Source: Candidatus Villigracilis propinquus (lineage in GTDB: Bacteria > Chloroflexota > Anaerolineae > Anaerolineales > Villigracilaceae). Taken from it: 64,000 nt of DNA. Positions within the stretch are counted from its first letter, which is position 1. Every line of letters starts with the position of its first letter. A program made the position numbers and the translations under genes. Where the stretch lies: positions 62,001 through 126,000 of the forward strand of contig JADKDM010000011.1 in assembly GCA_016714565.1 (NCBI GenBank). Direction: 5' to 3'. Below, piece by piece: positions 43,205-51,934 of the stretch. The notes under the pieces were generated by a model, which was not told the origin of the DNA, searched no databases, and saw only the letters and a list, made by a program, of their open reading frames with translations.

Positions 43205-43588
43205 CTATATGATGAAATTGTTTATGATCGCTCTGATCACAAATGTTGTAATACCAGCCAATCCGAAGATAATACCCATCAACTGACTGTCTTCCAGGTT
43301 TTGTATTACAGGCTTATTCTGGCCAGGTGAATTCCCCATGATCAGGCCTCCGAAATTATATTTCATGCCCACACCTGTGGATGTTGCCCCTGCCCCGCCA
43401 AAGAAACTGAATATGCCGAATAGAATGGCCAAACCGCCTGCCCAGGAAAGCCCATTGCTGTAACCTATCAGAGACCAATGTCCGTTCCATTTGCAGATCA
43501 ATCCAGTTGCAGCAAGAACTAAAATTTCAGTTATTACAAGTCCTTTTGCAAAGTAACCTAGTAGTGCAAGATACCCGCCCGATTTCAT
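43205..43588 (-). CDS. Small four-helix membrane protein
   Basis: This protein has 127 residues from ATG 43588, with AAGGAG six bases upstream. There are three to four hydrophobic helices with Gly-rich turns (GLVITEILVLAATGLICKW, SWAGGLAILFGIFSFFGGAG, GIIFGLAGITTFVIRAII). One interior loop is polar (SPGQNKPVIQNLEDSQ). No family was recognised. It is divergent from the DUF4129 operon with about 130 bases between. The Gly pattern could reflect helix packing but no function follows. Confidence 0.65.
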   Translation of the reverse strand: MKSGGYLALLGYFAKGLVITEILVLAATGLICKWNGHWSLIGYSNGLSWAGGLAILFGIFSFFGGAGATSTGVGMKYNFGGLIMGNSPGQNKPVIQNLEDSQLMGIIFGLAGITTFVIRAIINNFII

Positions 43589-43717
43589 GTAAAGCTCCTT
43601 TTTCGGAAAATATATCCCCAACTCACATTTATTATATCAATTTTCCAGCTTGACATAACCTCAGTCTATTTATTTTCTGTCAAAAAACTGGATGGTACAA
43701 TTAAGTTTGAGCCACTT

Positions 43718-44581
43718 ATGAAATCACTTTTTAGCGGAAGAATTTGGATCATTCTATTGGTACTTGCCGCATTGGTCGGGCTGGTTGTTCTTGCTTCGGG
43801 GTTGAATGGCATGAAATTTGATGCGCCAAACATGGTGAAACTTGATAACTTTTTTAGGCTGAGAGATTCCAGCCTTCCGGAAGATACAGATCACAACCCG
43901 TGGCTTCGATATTTAGTGATCGGCATGTTTATCGTTTTGTTTTTGGTCATGCTTGGCCCTGTTCGTCCGCAGACCAGTAAAAGCCTGCTCATGCAATTGG
44001 TACGGTTTTTTGCTTTTACGATCATTGCAATGGTCATCTTGAGCCGCTTTGCACAAAACAATCCGATGTTTTCTGAAGAGGGACAAACTGAATCTGGCAC
44101 GGGAGAATTAAGCACGCAGCTTCCGTCTCTTACTCCTCCGGTGGTGACTCCGCAATGGGAGTTTTGGATCACGGCTCTGGTCGCCGTTGTCATTGGTGTG
44201 GTCGCCATTATCATTTTCAACCGCTACATTGACAGATTTTTCCAGCCGAAAACAAACTTGCAAGAGATCGCGGACATTGCCCGCTCGGCGTTGGATGATC
44301 TTTCCAAAAATAAAGAATCACGAAATGTCATCATTCGAAGTTATACGCGCATGAATGCGGCGGTGAATCAATATCGCGGCATTGCCCGTGAAGAAGCGAT
44401 GACGCCTTCTGAATTCGCAAGCCATCTTGAAAAAGAAGGATTGCCCGGTGACGCCATCAATGGATTGACACGAGTGTTTGAAAAAGTCCGTTATGGGGGA
44501 CAGAGCGTCAGCGCGGAGGAAATAAAGGAGGCGAAGCAGTGTCTGACAAGCATTCTGAAAGCGTGCGAAACGAAACAGTAA
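43718..44581 (+). CDS. DUF4129-domain membrane protein
   Basis: This is a 287-residue protein with three membrane helices (about 8-28, 70-90, 145-167) and a C-terminal cytoplasmic DUF4129 domain (RSYTRMNAAVNQYRGIAREEAMTPSEFA, VFEKVRYGGQSVSAEEI). DUF4129 often comes with MoxR ATPase and DUF58, as here, in operons whose role is thought to be assembly of extracellular or periplasmic proteins or transglutaminase-like maturation. It is first in the five-gene operon. The next gene starts 43 bases before its end with its own AAAGGAGG site, a coupled arrangement. Confidence 0.85.
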   Translation: MKSLFSGRIWIILLVLAALVGLVVLASGLNGMKFDAPNMVKLDNFFRLRDSSLPEDTDHNPWLRYLVIGMFIVLFLVMLGPVRPQTSKSLLMQLVRFFAFTIIAMVILSRFAQNNPMFSEEGQTESGTGELSTQLPSLTPPVVTPQWEFWITALVAVVIGVVAIIIFNRYIDRFFQPKTNLQEIADIARSALDDLSKNKESRNVIIRSYTRMNAAVNQYRGIAREEAMTPSEFASHLEKEGLPGDAINGLTRVFEKVRYGGQSVSAEEIKEAKQCLTSILKACETKQ

Positions 44582-45150
44582 AATTCTGGAAGCCGCTTCT
44601 TTCCACTGCCTTATTAATTCTTATTGCCATTTTGTTATATCCTGTGCGCCGTGCAGTGGCTGGCGCAGTGATGAGTTTTGCCTCCTATTTGGTGTGGACT
44701 GTGAACGTGATGGGCGTTGTCATTCCGCAGCAAATTCTGTGGGCGTTTTTATTGATCCTGATTCTCTACATCGCTGTCGGGAGTTTTTACGGGAAACGCT
44801 ACAGAGAAGAAAAAAGCCCGGAGGACCAGTCACCAGTTGTCGGGGCGGTGGAGGCGATGGCGGGGTACATCGAGGAAAGACATCGCGGGATCTATTTCAA
44901 ATGGCAGATCGCGCATCTGCTTGGGAAAATCCACAAGACGATTCAAGAAAGCGCCTCACGCGGGACTTCAAGCCGGATCCCGCTTCCGTCGGACAGAGTC
45001 CAGGCTTTTTTGGATGCGGGGGTGAATACGTCGTATGTGGATTACGCGCCCGATGGGTTCTCGCTAAAAAATATTTCCACGCCGTTCGATATTGAGTTGG
45101 AGCAGGTTGTGGATTACCTTGAAGAACAAATGGAGATCAAACATGAGTAA
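44539..45150 (+). CDS. Uncharacterised membrane protein of the MoxR/DUF58 operon
   Basis: This is a 203-residue protein from a GTG start, overlapping the DUF4129 gene by 43 bases but with AAAGGAGG seven bases before it. Two hydrophobic helices (about 15-37 and 55-78) are followed by a soluble region (IRERHRGIYFKWQIAHLLGKI, VDYAPDGFSLKNISTPF). It has no motif I can name. Position between DUF4129 and MoxR, and an 8-base overlap with MoxR, suggest a membrane component of the same machinery. Confidence 0.75.
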   Translation: MSDKHSESVRNETVKFWKPLLSTALLILIAILLYPVRRAVAGAVMSFASYLVWTVNVMGVVIPQQILWAFLLILILYIAVGSFYGKRYREEKSPEDQSPVVGAVEAMAGYIEERHRGIYFKWQIAHLLGKIHKTIQESASRGTSSRIPLPSDRVQAFLDAGVNTSYVDYAPDGFSLKNISTPFDIELEQVVDYLEEQMEIKHE

Positions 45151-46102
45151 GGTCAACGATGTTGCGGTGGCGTCACAAAAGGTGATGGATGAGGTGGAGC
45201 GGGCGGTGGTTGGCAAGCGCAGCGTGTTGGAGATGATCATGTCTGCGGTGCTGGCGGGTGGGCATGTGCTGTTGGAAGATTATCCCGGCCTCGGCAAGAC
45301 GTTGATCGCGCGTTCGTTCGCCGCTGTGCTTGGGCTTGATTTCAAACGCATTCAATTTACGCCAGACCTTTTGCCCGGTGACATCACTGGCAGCTACGTG
45401 TTGGATCGTGTGCAAAATCGTTTTCAACTTCGGCAGGGGCCGATCTTCTCGAACATTGTGCTCGCAGATGAGATTAACCGCGCTTCACCGAAGACCCAAT
45501 CTGCTTTGCTTGAAGCCATGCAGGAGGGACAAGTGACTCTCGAAGGCGAGAGCATGCCGTTGCCTGAACCTTTCCTTGTGATGGCAACTCAGAACCCGAT
45601 TGAATACGAAGGCACGTTCCCATTGCCCGAAGCGCAGTTGGATCGTTTCATGCTCAAGCTGTCGATTGGCTATCCTGATGTGGCTGAAGAAAAAGAGATA
45701 TTGAATCGCCGTCACACCCGCAGGCAGGATGAAGTGGAATTGAAACCTGTCACTTCAGCGGCAGAGTTAATGAAGATGCGTGCATTGGTTGAATCTGTGC
45801 ATGTGGATTCTGACTTGGAAGAATATATCGCCCGCGTTGTGCATGAGACTCGCAATGATCGCCGCGTGGCTGTCGGAGCAAGTCCGCGTGCTTCGCTGGC
45901 TTTTCTAAAAATGGCGCGTGCTCACGCCGCATTGAACGGACGCGATTACATTTTGCCCGATGACATCAAACGCTTTGCCACACCGATCCTTTCGCATCGC
46001 ATCATTTTATTGCCTGAATATTGGGTGGCGCGTGATATCACGGGCGAAGTGATTGCGGATGTGTTGAAGAAAGTTCCTGTGCCCGTGGTTACGGGCGCGT
46101 AA
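45143..46102 (+). CDS. MoxR-family AAA ATPase
   Basis: This protein has 319 residues from ATG 45143 (GGAG eight bases upstream), preferred over an earlier in-frame start inside the previous gene. The Walker A is EDYPGLGKT, Walker B LADEINRASPKTQSALLEAMQE, and sensor and MoxR signatures follow (ATQNPIEYEGTFPLPEAQLDRFM). MoxR ATPases act as chaperones that insert or activate cofactor-containing or surface proteins, often with DUF58 and VWA partners. Here it is followed by a DUF58 gene after 100 bases that include a palindromic repeat. It is very well conserved. Confidence 0.93.
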   Translation: MSKVNDVAVASQKVMDEVERAVVGKRSVLEMIMSAVLAGGHVLLEDYPGLGKTLIARSFAAVLGLDFKRIQFTPDLLPGDITGSYVLDRVQNRFQLRQGPIFSNIVLADEINRASPKTQSALLEAMQEGQVTLEGESMPLPEPFLVMATQNPIEYEGTFPLPEAQLDRFMLKLSIGYPDVAEEKEILNRRHTRRQDEVELKPVTSAAELMKMRALVESVHVDSDLEEYIARVVHETRNDRRVAVGASPRASLAFLKMARAHAALNGRDYILPDDIKRFATPILSHRIILLPEYWVARDITGEVIADVLKKVPVPVVTGA

Positions 46103-46112
46103 TGTATCCGCA

Positions 46113-46175
46113 AATCTACACTAATCTTCGCTAATTTGAAAACCCTTCGCGTGGATTAGCGAAGATTAGCAGATT
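46113..46175. repeat. CTAATCTTCGCTAAT palindrome between MoxR and DUF58 genes
   Basis: A 15-bp arm (46121-46135) and its complement (46155-46169) plus outer AATCT/AGATT words form a hairpin. It is related in sequence to the CGCGAATT...AATTAGCG repeat at 10801. It sits between two cotranscribed genes, where it could stabilise or attenuate the message. Confidence 0.7.
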
Positions 46176-46202
46176 GATTTTTTTATTCTTTCAAGGATTT
46201 GC

Positions 46203-47495
46203 ATGAGTCGTATCGCACTATTGGCAGCGTTAATTTATCTCATCATCCTCGCAGGCGTTGGCACGCTCAACGGGGCGATGGTGGCGTTGGCATTGCCATT
46301 AGTTTTGTATTTGCTGGCTGGTCTGTGGCGCGGGCCAGAGGAATTGAATCTCTCCGCCGAGCGAACCATCAGCGCGGAAAGAGTCGCGCCTGGTGATTCT
46401 GTTATCGTCCAATTGACGGTCACAAATCACGGCGAGGCGTTGGAGCAGGTTCTGCTTCACGATCCATTGCCTGCTTTTCTCAGCGTCGTCGAAGGCGCAT
46501 CAAGTCGTTTAGTGAATCTCCCCGCGCATGGAAGTATTTCATGGTCGTACACCTTGCAGGGAAAACGCGGCAGTCATTATTTTGAAAATATTCAGGCGGT
46601 TGCCGAAGACCGTTTGGGATTGATGGTCAAGCGCGCGGTTCTTCGCACACGCGGACAGTTGCTCGTGCTCCCATCCGTTTCCCGCGTCCGACACATTCCC
46701 ATCCAACCCCGCCAGACTCGTGTGTATTCTGGAGTCATTCCCGCGCATCAAGGCGGCACAGGGATCGAGTTCTTCGGCTTGCGTGAATATCAAGCTGGCG
46801 ATTCACCGCATCACATCAACTGGCGCGTTTCCGCGAGACAGGATGATGTCATCTACTCCAACGAATACGAACAGGAACGTGTCGCAGACGTTGGCATCGT
46901 GCTGGACGGCAGACGCAAGGTCAATGAATTTGGCGGCAGGCGTTCGATCTTTGAAGATTCAGTCCTTGCTTCGGTGGCTGTGGCTTCGTCTTTGTTAGCG
47001 GAGGGAAATCGGGTTGGCTTGTTCATTTACGGCAAGCGCAACAAATGGACATCCCCCGGCTACGGAAAATATCAACGCGAGCGCATCATGCAAGACCTCG
47101 CACTGGCAGAGACAGGCGAGACTCAGAATTTCAGTTCCTTGATCATTCCGCGCAGATTATTCCCGCCGAACTCACAGATCATTCTCATCAGCCCATTGAG
47201 CGGGGGAGATGTCTCCCTGCTTGCTCAATTGCGAATGCGCGGCTATCAACTTCTGGTTATCAGCCCCGACCCTGTTTCCTTCGAATCCCGTGGACTTGGC
47301 GACAGTCCCTCGGTGAAACTCGCCACACGCATTGCCAGACTTCAGCGTGAAGTGCTGCTGCGGGAATTGCGCCACACAGGCGTGCAGGTTGTCAATTGGG
47401 ATGTGGCTCGTCCGTTCGAGCAAGCCGTGCGCTCCGCCCTCAGCCGCCCGACCGCATTCTTGCATGCCATCCAGCGCGGACAGGGGAAACGATGA
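46203..47495 (+). CDS. DUF58-domain protein
   Basis: This is a 430-residue protein with an N-terminal two-helix membrane anchor (about 1-40) and an immunoglobulin-like segment. The DUF58 domain follows: GIEFFGLREYQAGDSPHHINWRVSARQDDVIYSNEYEQERV, with a VWA-like fold later (VGIVLDGRRKVNEF). DUF58 proteins with MoxR are membrane partners in assembly of complexes or extracellular proteins. The first Cys and metal-site residues of a VWA are not complete. Its start ATG lacks a strong ribosome site; the next gene overlaps it by ATGA. Confidence 0.9.
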   Translation: MSRIALLAALIYLIILAGVGTLNGAMVALALPLVLYLLAGLWRGPEELNLSAERTISAERVAPGDSVIVQLTVTNHGEALEQVLLHDPLPAFLSVVEGASSRLVNLPAHGSISWSYTLQGKRGSHYFENIQAVAEDRLGLMVKRAVLRTRGQLLVLPSVSRVRHIPIQPRQTRVYSGVIPAHQGGTGIEFFGLREYQAGDSPHHINWRVSARQDDVIYSNEYEQERVADVGIVLDGRRKVNEFGGRRSIFEDSVLASVAVASSLLAEGNRVGLFIYGKRNKWTSPGYGKYQRERIMQDLALAETGETQNFSSLIIPRRLFPPNSQIILISPLSGGDVSLLAQLRMRGYQLLVISPDPVSFESRGLGDSPSVKLATRIARLQREVLLRELRHTGVQVVNWDVARPFEQAVRSALSRPTAFLHAIQRGQGKR

Positions 47496-47986
47496 CCCGC
47501 AACTTTGTTTATGCTTCCATCCTCGCCAGCACCGCCGCATTGACATACGGCCTTGCTGCCAATGACTTTGTCCCTGTTTCGATCACGGTTGCCCTTCTTG
47601 GCATTGCATGGATTGTCCTTTTCATGCGCGGCTTGCATCGCTTTTCTGGCTTGGCATTCGCGATCTTCATCATCATTTCACTCGCTTCTCTTTGGGCGGA
47701 TGTGTCGCCTGTGCTTGCCTTGGCAGGCGTGATCTTCTCCCTGCTCGCATGGGATTTGACAAAATTCTTCCAACGCCTGCAAAACACAAATAGTCCGCAA
47801 GACGCGCGCAAAACGGAACGCGCACATTTTGCACGCCTTGCTTTGGTCATCGGTTTAAGTCTGGTGGGATATTTCGCCGCAACCCGCATCCATGTCACAT
47901 TGACGTTCGGCGCGGCGGCCTTACTTGCTCTCTTGGGAATTTGGGGAATCAGTGCATTGGTCTATCGCTTGCGCAGTCACGAATAA
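47492..47986 (+). CDS. Small membrane protein, last gene of the MoxR operon
   Basis: This protein has 164 residues from ATG 47492, overlapping the DUF58 stop. It has five to six hydrophobic segments with a central polar linker (LAWDLTKFFQRLQNTNSPQDARKTERAHFARLAL). It has a paralog of equal length at 51935, whose linker reads VAWDMTELRTRLKFLMPREDP...RRRVARVSLL. The family is not known to me. Its operon position suggests a membrane part of the MoxR-associated machinery. Confidence 0.8.
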   Translation: MTRNFVYASILASTAALTYGLAANDFVPVSITVALLGIAWIVLFMRGLHRFSGLAFAIFIIISLASLWADVSPVLALAGVIFSLLAWDLTKFFQRLQNTNSPQDARKTERAHFARLALVIGLSLVGYFAATRIHVTLTFGAAALLALLGIWGISALVYRLRSHE

Positions 47987-47994
47987 CTTTATGC

Positions 47995-48106
47995 CATGTC
48001 ATCCTGAGCGTAGCGACACTTGCGCCGCGCCAGTGCGGTGAGGATCTCTCTGCCTGTAGTAAGAGGCTCTTCGGTCGCGGAGAACGCTCCCTCAGAGCGA
48101 CATGGC
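47995..48106. repeat. TGTCATCCTGAGCG-type degenerate inverted repeat
   Basis: CATGTCATCCTGAGCG at the left and CCCTCAGAGCGACATGG at the right pair imperfectly. It is the kind of mobile intergenic repeat seen across many bacteria. It lies between convergent genes. Confidence 0.6.
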
Positions 48107-48108
48107 TA

Positions 48109-48618
48109 CTAATCAAAATAAATATTCAAATCCGAACAATCAAATCGATTCCCGCAATTGGGGCAGCTCACCTTGCAATTCTTCTCGTGCATCTCGCTGC
48201 CGCAGCGGTCGCAAACCCATTTCCTTTTTTCATTCCACACGATCTGCTTGAAAATAGACTTGTTAAAGCTGCCGATATTTTCCTTCCCCAACTTTTCCAA
48301 TTCTCGTATCGCTACTTCCGCATCATCGCGAAACTTCTTCACCTGAATTCCCCTGCACACATCAGGCCAATCCTTCAGCCACTTCAAACTTCTTCCATAC
48401 ACCTTCACCGCGCCTTCATAATTCCCGCGTGTGATATGCAGATACGCCACCGCAACTTGCAGAATCCCTTTATATAAATTGCGTATCTCACCCGTCTCAT
48501 CCCGCCACGCTGTTTCCAATTCCTCATGCGCCTCGAAGAATTTTCCTTCATTAAATAACTTCAATCCCTCAATCGCTTTTTCATGTAAAACACCATTGCA
48601 GTCATTGGAACTTTTCAT
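48109..48618 (-). CDS. DUF309 protein with C-terminal zinc ribbon
   Basis: This protein has 169 residues from ATG 48618 (earlier GTG at 48630 possible). Residues 10-105 hold the DUF309 helices (GLKLFNEGKFFEAHEELETAWRD, NLYKGILQVAVAYLHITRGNYEGAVKVYGR). The C-terminal ~30 residues form a zinc ribbon: CDRCGSEMHEKNCKVSCPNCG. DUF309 is helical and of unknown role; the ribbon is an uncommon addition and would suit nucleic-acid or protein binding. The neighbouring 5' region carries a heptad array. Confidence 0.85.
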   Translation of the reverse strand: MKSSNDCNGVLHEKAIEGLKLFNEGKFFEAHEELETAWRDETGEIRNLYKGILQVAVAYLHITRGNYEGAVKVYGRSLKWLKDWPDVCRGIQVKKFRDDAEVAIRELEKLGKENIGSFNKSIFKQIVWNEKRKWVCDRCGSEMHEKNCKVSCPNCGNRFDCSDLNIYFD

Positions 48619-48690
48619 TTCACTTCTCACTATCTTCTACACACTGACCACTTTCACATACTACTCACTTTCCACTTTCTCTTTCCTCAT
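48613..48690. repeat. Degenerate AGTGNNN heptad array before the DUF309 gene
   Basis: On the minus strand, units such as TATGTGA, AAGTGGT, CAGTGTG, TAGTGAG and AAGTGAA follow in roughly seven-base steps. The array runs into the end of the neighbouring long gene, whose stop (48665) and last codons lie inside it. Confidence 0.65.
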
Positions 48691-51600
48691 GCAACTCCAT
48701 CACCTCACGCACCCGCGCGCGCAAATTCCCCGTCAACATTTGGATCGTACCCATCGCCACTTCCACCCGATCAGACATCAATTCATAGAACGGTTCCTGA
48801 TCGAGTCGAAACAGCAGCGTATCTTCCGTCGCGCGGATGGTCGCACTGCGCGGCTCGGTATCCAACAGCGCCAGCTCGCCAAAGACCGCGCGCTCGCCGA
48901 GCGTATTCAACACGCGCTCGCCATCCATCACCGCCACCTTGCCATGCACAATGATGAACATGCTGCTGCCCTGTTCGCCCTTCTCCACAATATTCGTCCC
49001 CGCAGGCACATCCACCTCGCTGATGATCTCGCCCAACTCGGCCAGCGCATCATCGGGCGTCGCCTTGAACAAATTCACCGACCTCAGAATCAAAACCTTT
49101 TCAACAGTTGAATGCATCTCAGCCTCCATCGACTTCGCGCAAATTTTCAGCCAGCCTTGCGCGCGCTCCGCAACTTCATGCAGCGAAACCTTTTCAGTGA
49201 TCCCAATTTTCTTGCAGGCTTCTTTTCCATGCAACTCTTCCGCAAGCGGCACCATGATCAATTTGATGTCGCGCGGCAAGATCGTATCCAGCGTTTCAAT
49301 GGCGTACGGCAGCTTCGCTTCGTTGCGTTGATTGATAATTCGCCGCGCATTCAAAATCGCTTTGCGCTCATGGATGAACGACAGCAAATAAAATAATCTT
49401 TCACGCGCATGTTTTAATTCAATGCGGATGGCCTGCGCCGCAAGACTCATCTCATCTTTTGATTCTATCTCCCGCAGCGCAGAAAACAACACCCGAACAT
49501 CCGCCGCCTCTTTCTTAACCTGAGCCTGAATCTCCCCATTGACATTTTCTCCGCTGAAGCCGCATTCGCTCAACGCCGAGAGCACAGCTTCGCGCAAGTC
49601 ATTTTCAGGGACGGAAATATACGGGGTCAGTAATTTGGTCACAGCCTCGCCGCGGATGTTCCCGCAAACTTTTGCCAGTTTGATTCGCGCCGCTTTTGGA
49701 AAATCCTTGTTTGCCAATCCGCTTTCGATGAAGGCCAACGCAGATTCACTGCCCGCTTCCAATGCCTTCGCCGCCGCATCGCGCGTGTGTTGATGGGTGA
49801 GCGCATCCAACACTTTCGGCCACAGATTTCCGCTTTTGATTTTTCCTGCCGCCAGCAACGCCTCACGCCGGACAGATGTCTCTTCATCATCCAGCAATTT
49901 CTCAATTACATCCTCATAACCAGATGCCCCGAATTTCTTAATCGCCTGCGCCGCCAATACCCGATTTTGTGGAGATGTATGGTTTGCCAGTTTCTCCAGC
50001 TTTTCACGCGAAATGGAAATGCCGCTTTCGCCGCCATATTTCAACAGTCCCACCAACGCGCCAAATGTATCCGCTGAATTGTTGGAATTCAAATATGGCA
50101 ATATCAAGTTGACATCTTCCGCCGTCAACGCCGAGAAAGCCTGCACCGCCGCTGTTCGGTTTGGCGGCAGTTCTTCTTTTTGGATGTGCTCAGGAAGTTC
50201 TTCGCGTGCTTGAGCAGGCTTGAGTCTTTCGATCCGCTCCAGCACCGAAACGCGGACTTTCGACGAAGCATGTCCCAGCAGCGGAATCAATTCACTTTTC
50301 AGCTTGGGATGATTCAGTTCTTCGAGCAAGTCCAACGAATAGATGACCGTCCCTTCGTGCTGGCTTTTCAGGCTTTTGATCAAGACCTGTGTGTTGATCT
50401 CTTCCACGTTGATCAACTCTTCGCGCTTGAAGCGTCTCTTGTGGATGGCTTCCACAAGTTGTTTGGGGTATGCGTTTGCAAGCACAATGCTCAACACAAG
50501 CCAACCAACCGCGAGGATGATGTACACGAAAGATAGCTGTACCGAATCAAATTTCAAAACATTGGAAAGCAAAGTCAGCAGCATACCTGCGATCCCAATC
50601 GCCGCAGGCTGGATGATGCCTTCGCCAATGGCGCGCGCTTTCGGGCGCAGGGCGTCTGAGATGGGCTGGTACAAAATGGACGAAGCGGATTGGTCGAGGG
50701 TGAAGCCGAGTCCCTCATTGTTAAATTTCCCTGCTATTGCAAACCAGAACAGGCCCAAAGTCCAGGAAGAAGCGAAGATGCCGATTGAGGCGAATCCGCT
50801 CATAGAGAGGATCAAGGCGATGGGCGTGGTCAATAATCCAGCCCATAATCCATACTTGCTGATGATGCGGCCCGTTAGAAAAGTATCCGTAATAAAGCCG
50901 AGCAAACCCACCATGCTAAAAAATCCGCCGATGAAGCCTGCGCTTTCGGCGGTGTTCGGATATTGGATGGAGGTCATGTTGTAGAAGATGGCGTCCATGA
51001 CGAAGTACGCCACGCGCCAGATCGCGGCAATGCCGAAGACCATCAGAATGTAGCGGTTGCGGAACAATGCGCTCGTGGGCGGCTGCACTTGCGGAGCGGA
51101 GTCTGTGAATTGCGCTTTCGGTTTTTTCACACCGCGCAAGATAATGCCTTGAATGATGAGCGCGATAAAAAGACAAACCGCGATAACGATATAAAGATTT
51201 TCCGTGCCGAGCAGTTTTGCAAGGGTTCCTGAGAATGGGCCAGCGACAACATACGAAAGCCACGAACCTGCATTGAGCAAACCGAAAAGACGTTTGCCTT
51301 GGCGCACATCAAAAATATCTGAGGCAAGAGTCCAGAAGGCGAGGACGGCGAGATTGATGAGGGTTTGAGTCCAGATGGGGAGGAAGAGCGCCAGCCATTT
51401 GGACGGCGCGACTGCGAGACCTGCACGCAAGACAAGCGTTGTGATCGAAATGAATAAAACGGTCAGCCACAACCACTTGGCAAGTGTGACGCGCTCGGAT
51501 ATTTTTAGAAAGACAGCTGTGATGGATGAGACAACGATCGCGATGCCAATGTAAGTAAATGGAATCGCGGAGGCATCCCAATATTCCAAAAACAACGGCA

Positions 51601-51721
51601 TGGAAATGGTTTGCGCGAAGAGCATGGCCGCGCCCATGAAAAAATATTGCGCCAGCATGAGATACACATTGCGGCGTTCATCGGGACGGACGTTGAGGAT
51701 GGTATCAATTCGCGAAAGCAT
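48665..51721 (-). CDS. MFS-like transporter fused to HEAT repeats and a cyclic-nucleotide-binding domain
   Basis: This is a 1018-residue protein. Residues about 10-430 are a 12-helix carrier resembling the ATP/ADP translocase group of the MFS (ERVTLAKWLWLTVLFI, QGKRLFGLLNAGSWLSYVVAGP). Residues about 440-870 form HEAT-like helical repeats (LLEELNHPKLKSELIPLLGHASSKVRVSVLERI, AAQAIKKFGASGYEDVIEKLL). The C-terminal ~150 residues are a cNMP-binding domain with the PBC motif FGELALLDTEPRSATIRA. A carrier whose activity is gated by cAMP or cGMP through a scaffold is likely. The substrate is unknown. The last codons overlap a heptad array. Confidence 0.9.
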   Translation of the reverse strand: MLSRIDTILNVRPDERRNVYLMLAQYFFMGAAMLFAQTISMPLFLEYWDASAIPFTYIGIAIVVSSITAVFLKISERVTLAKWLWLTVLFISITTLVLRAGLAVAPSKWLALFLPIWTQTLINLAVLAFWTLASDIFDVRQGKRLFGLLNAGSWLSYVVAGPFSGTLAKLLGTENLYIVIAVCLFIALIIQGIILRGVKKPKAQFTDSAPQVQPPTSALFRNRYILMVFGIAAIWRVAYFVMDAIFYNMTSIQYPNTAESAGFIGGFFSMVGLLGFITDTFLTGRIISKYGLWAGLLTTPIALILSMSGFASIGIFASSWTLGLFWFAIAGKFNNEGLGFTLDQSASSILYQPISDALRPKARAIGEGIIQPAAIGIAGMLLTLLSNVLKFDSVQLSFVYIILAVGWLVLSIVLANAYPKQLVEAIHKRRFKREELINVEEINTQVLIKSLKSQHEGTVIYSLDLLEELNHPKLKSELIPLLGHASSKVRVSVLERIERLKPAQAREELPEHIQKEELPPNRTAAVQAFSALTAEDVNLILPYLNSNNSADTFGALVGLLKYGGESGISISREKLEKLANHTSPQNRVLAAQAIKKFGASGYEDVIEKLLDDEETSVRREALLAAGKIKSGNLWPKVLDALTHQHTRDAAAKALEAGSESALAFIESGLANKDFPKAARIKLAKVCGNIRGEAVTKLLTPYISVPENDLREAVLSALSECGFSGENVNGEIQAQVKKEAADVRVLFSALREIESKDEMSLAAQAIRIELKHARERLFYLLSFIHERKAILNARRIINQRNEAKLPYAIETLDTILPRDIKLIMVPLAEELHGKEACKKIGITEKVSLHEVAERAQGWLKICAKSMEAEMHSTVEKVLILRSVNLFKATPDDALAELGEIISEVDVPAGTNIVEKGEQGSSMFIIVHGKVAVMDGERVLNTLGERAVFGELALLDTEPRSATIRATEDTLLFRLDQEPFYELMSDRVEVAMGTIQMLTGNLRARVREVMELHEERESGK

Positions 51722-51873
51722 AATTTGGAGGGTTTTGGTAGTATATCATGTGAAAAAAAGAAGCTACAGTCCGCAGGGTAATAAGTTTGCAGAAGCTGTT
51801 GATATTTTTTTAATCGATACGAATCGGAATGGTAAAATCTTTATATGTTATTCAGTAATTTATGTGGGTTTGT

Positions 51874-51891
51874 GGGGGGGGGGGGGGGGGG
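51874..51891. repeat. Poly-G tract of 18
   Basis: An uninterrupted run of 18 G between the divergent starts of the MFS-HEAT-cNMP gene (51721) and the small membrane gene (51935). It lies 43 bases before the latter's GTG. Long G-runs slip during replication and can form quadruplexes. Confidence 0.9.
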
Positions 51892-51934
51892 CGCAATGAC
51901 GACTAAATAGTTACGGTTTTTTTAGGAGTTTATC

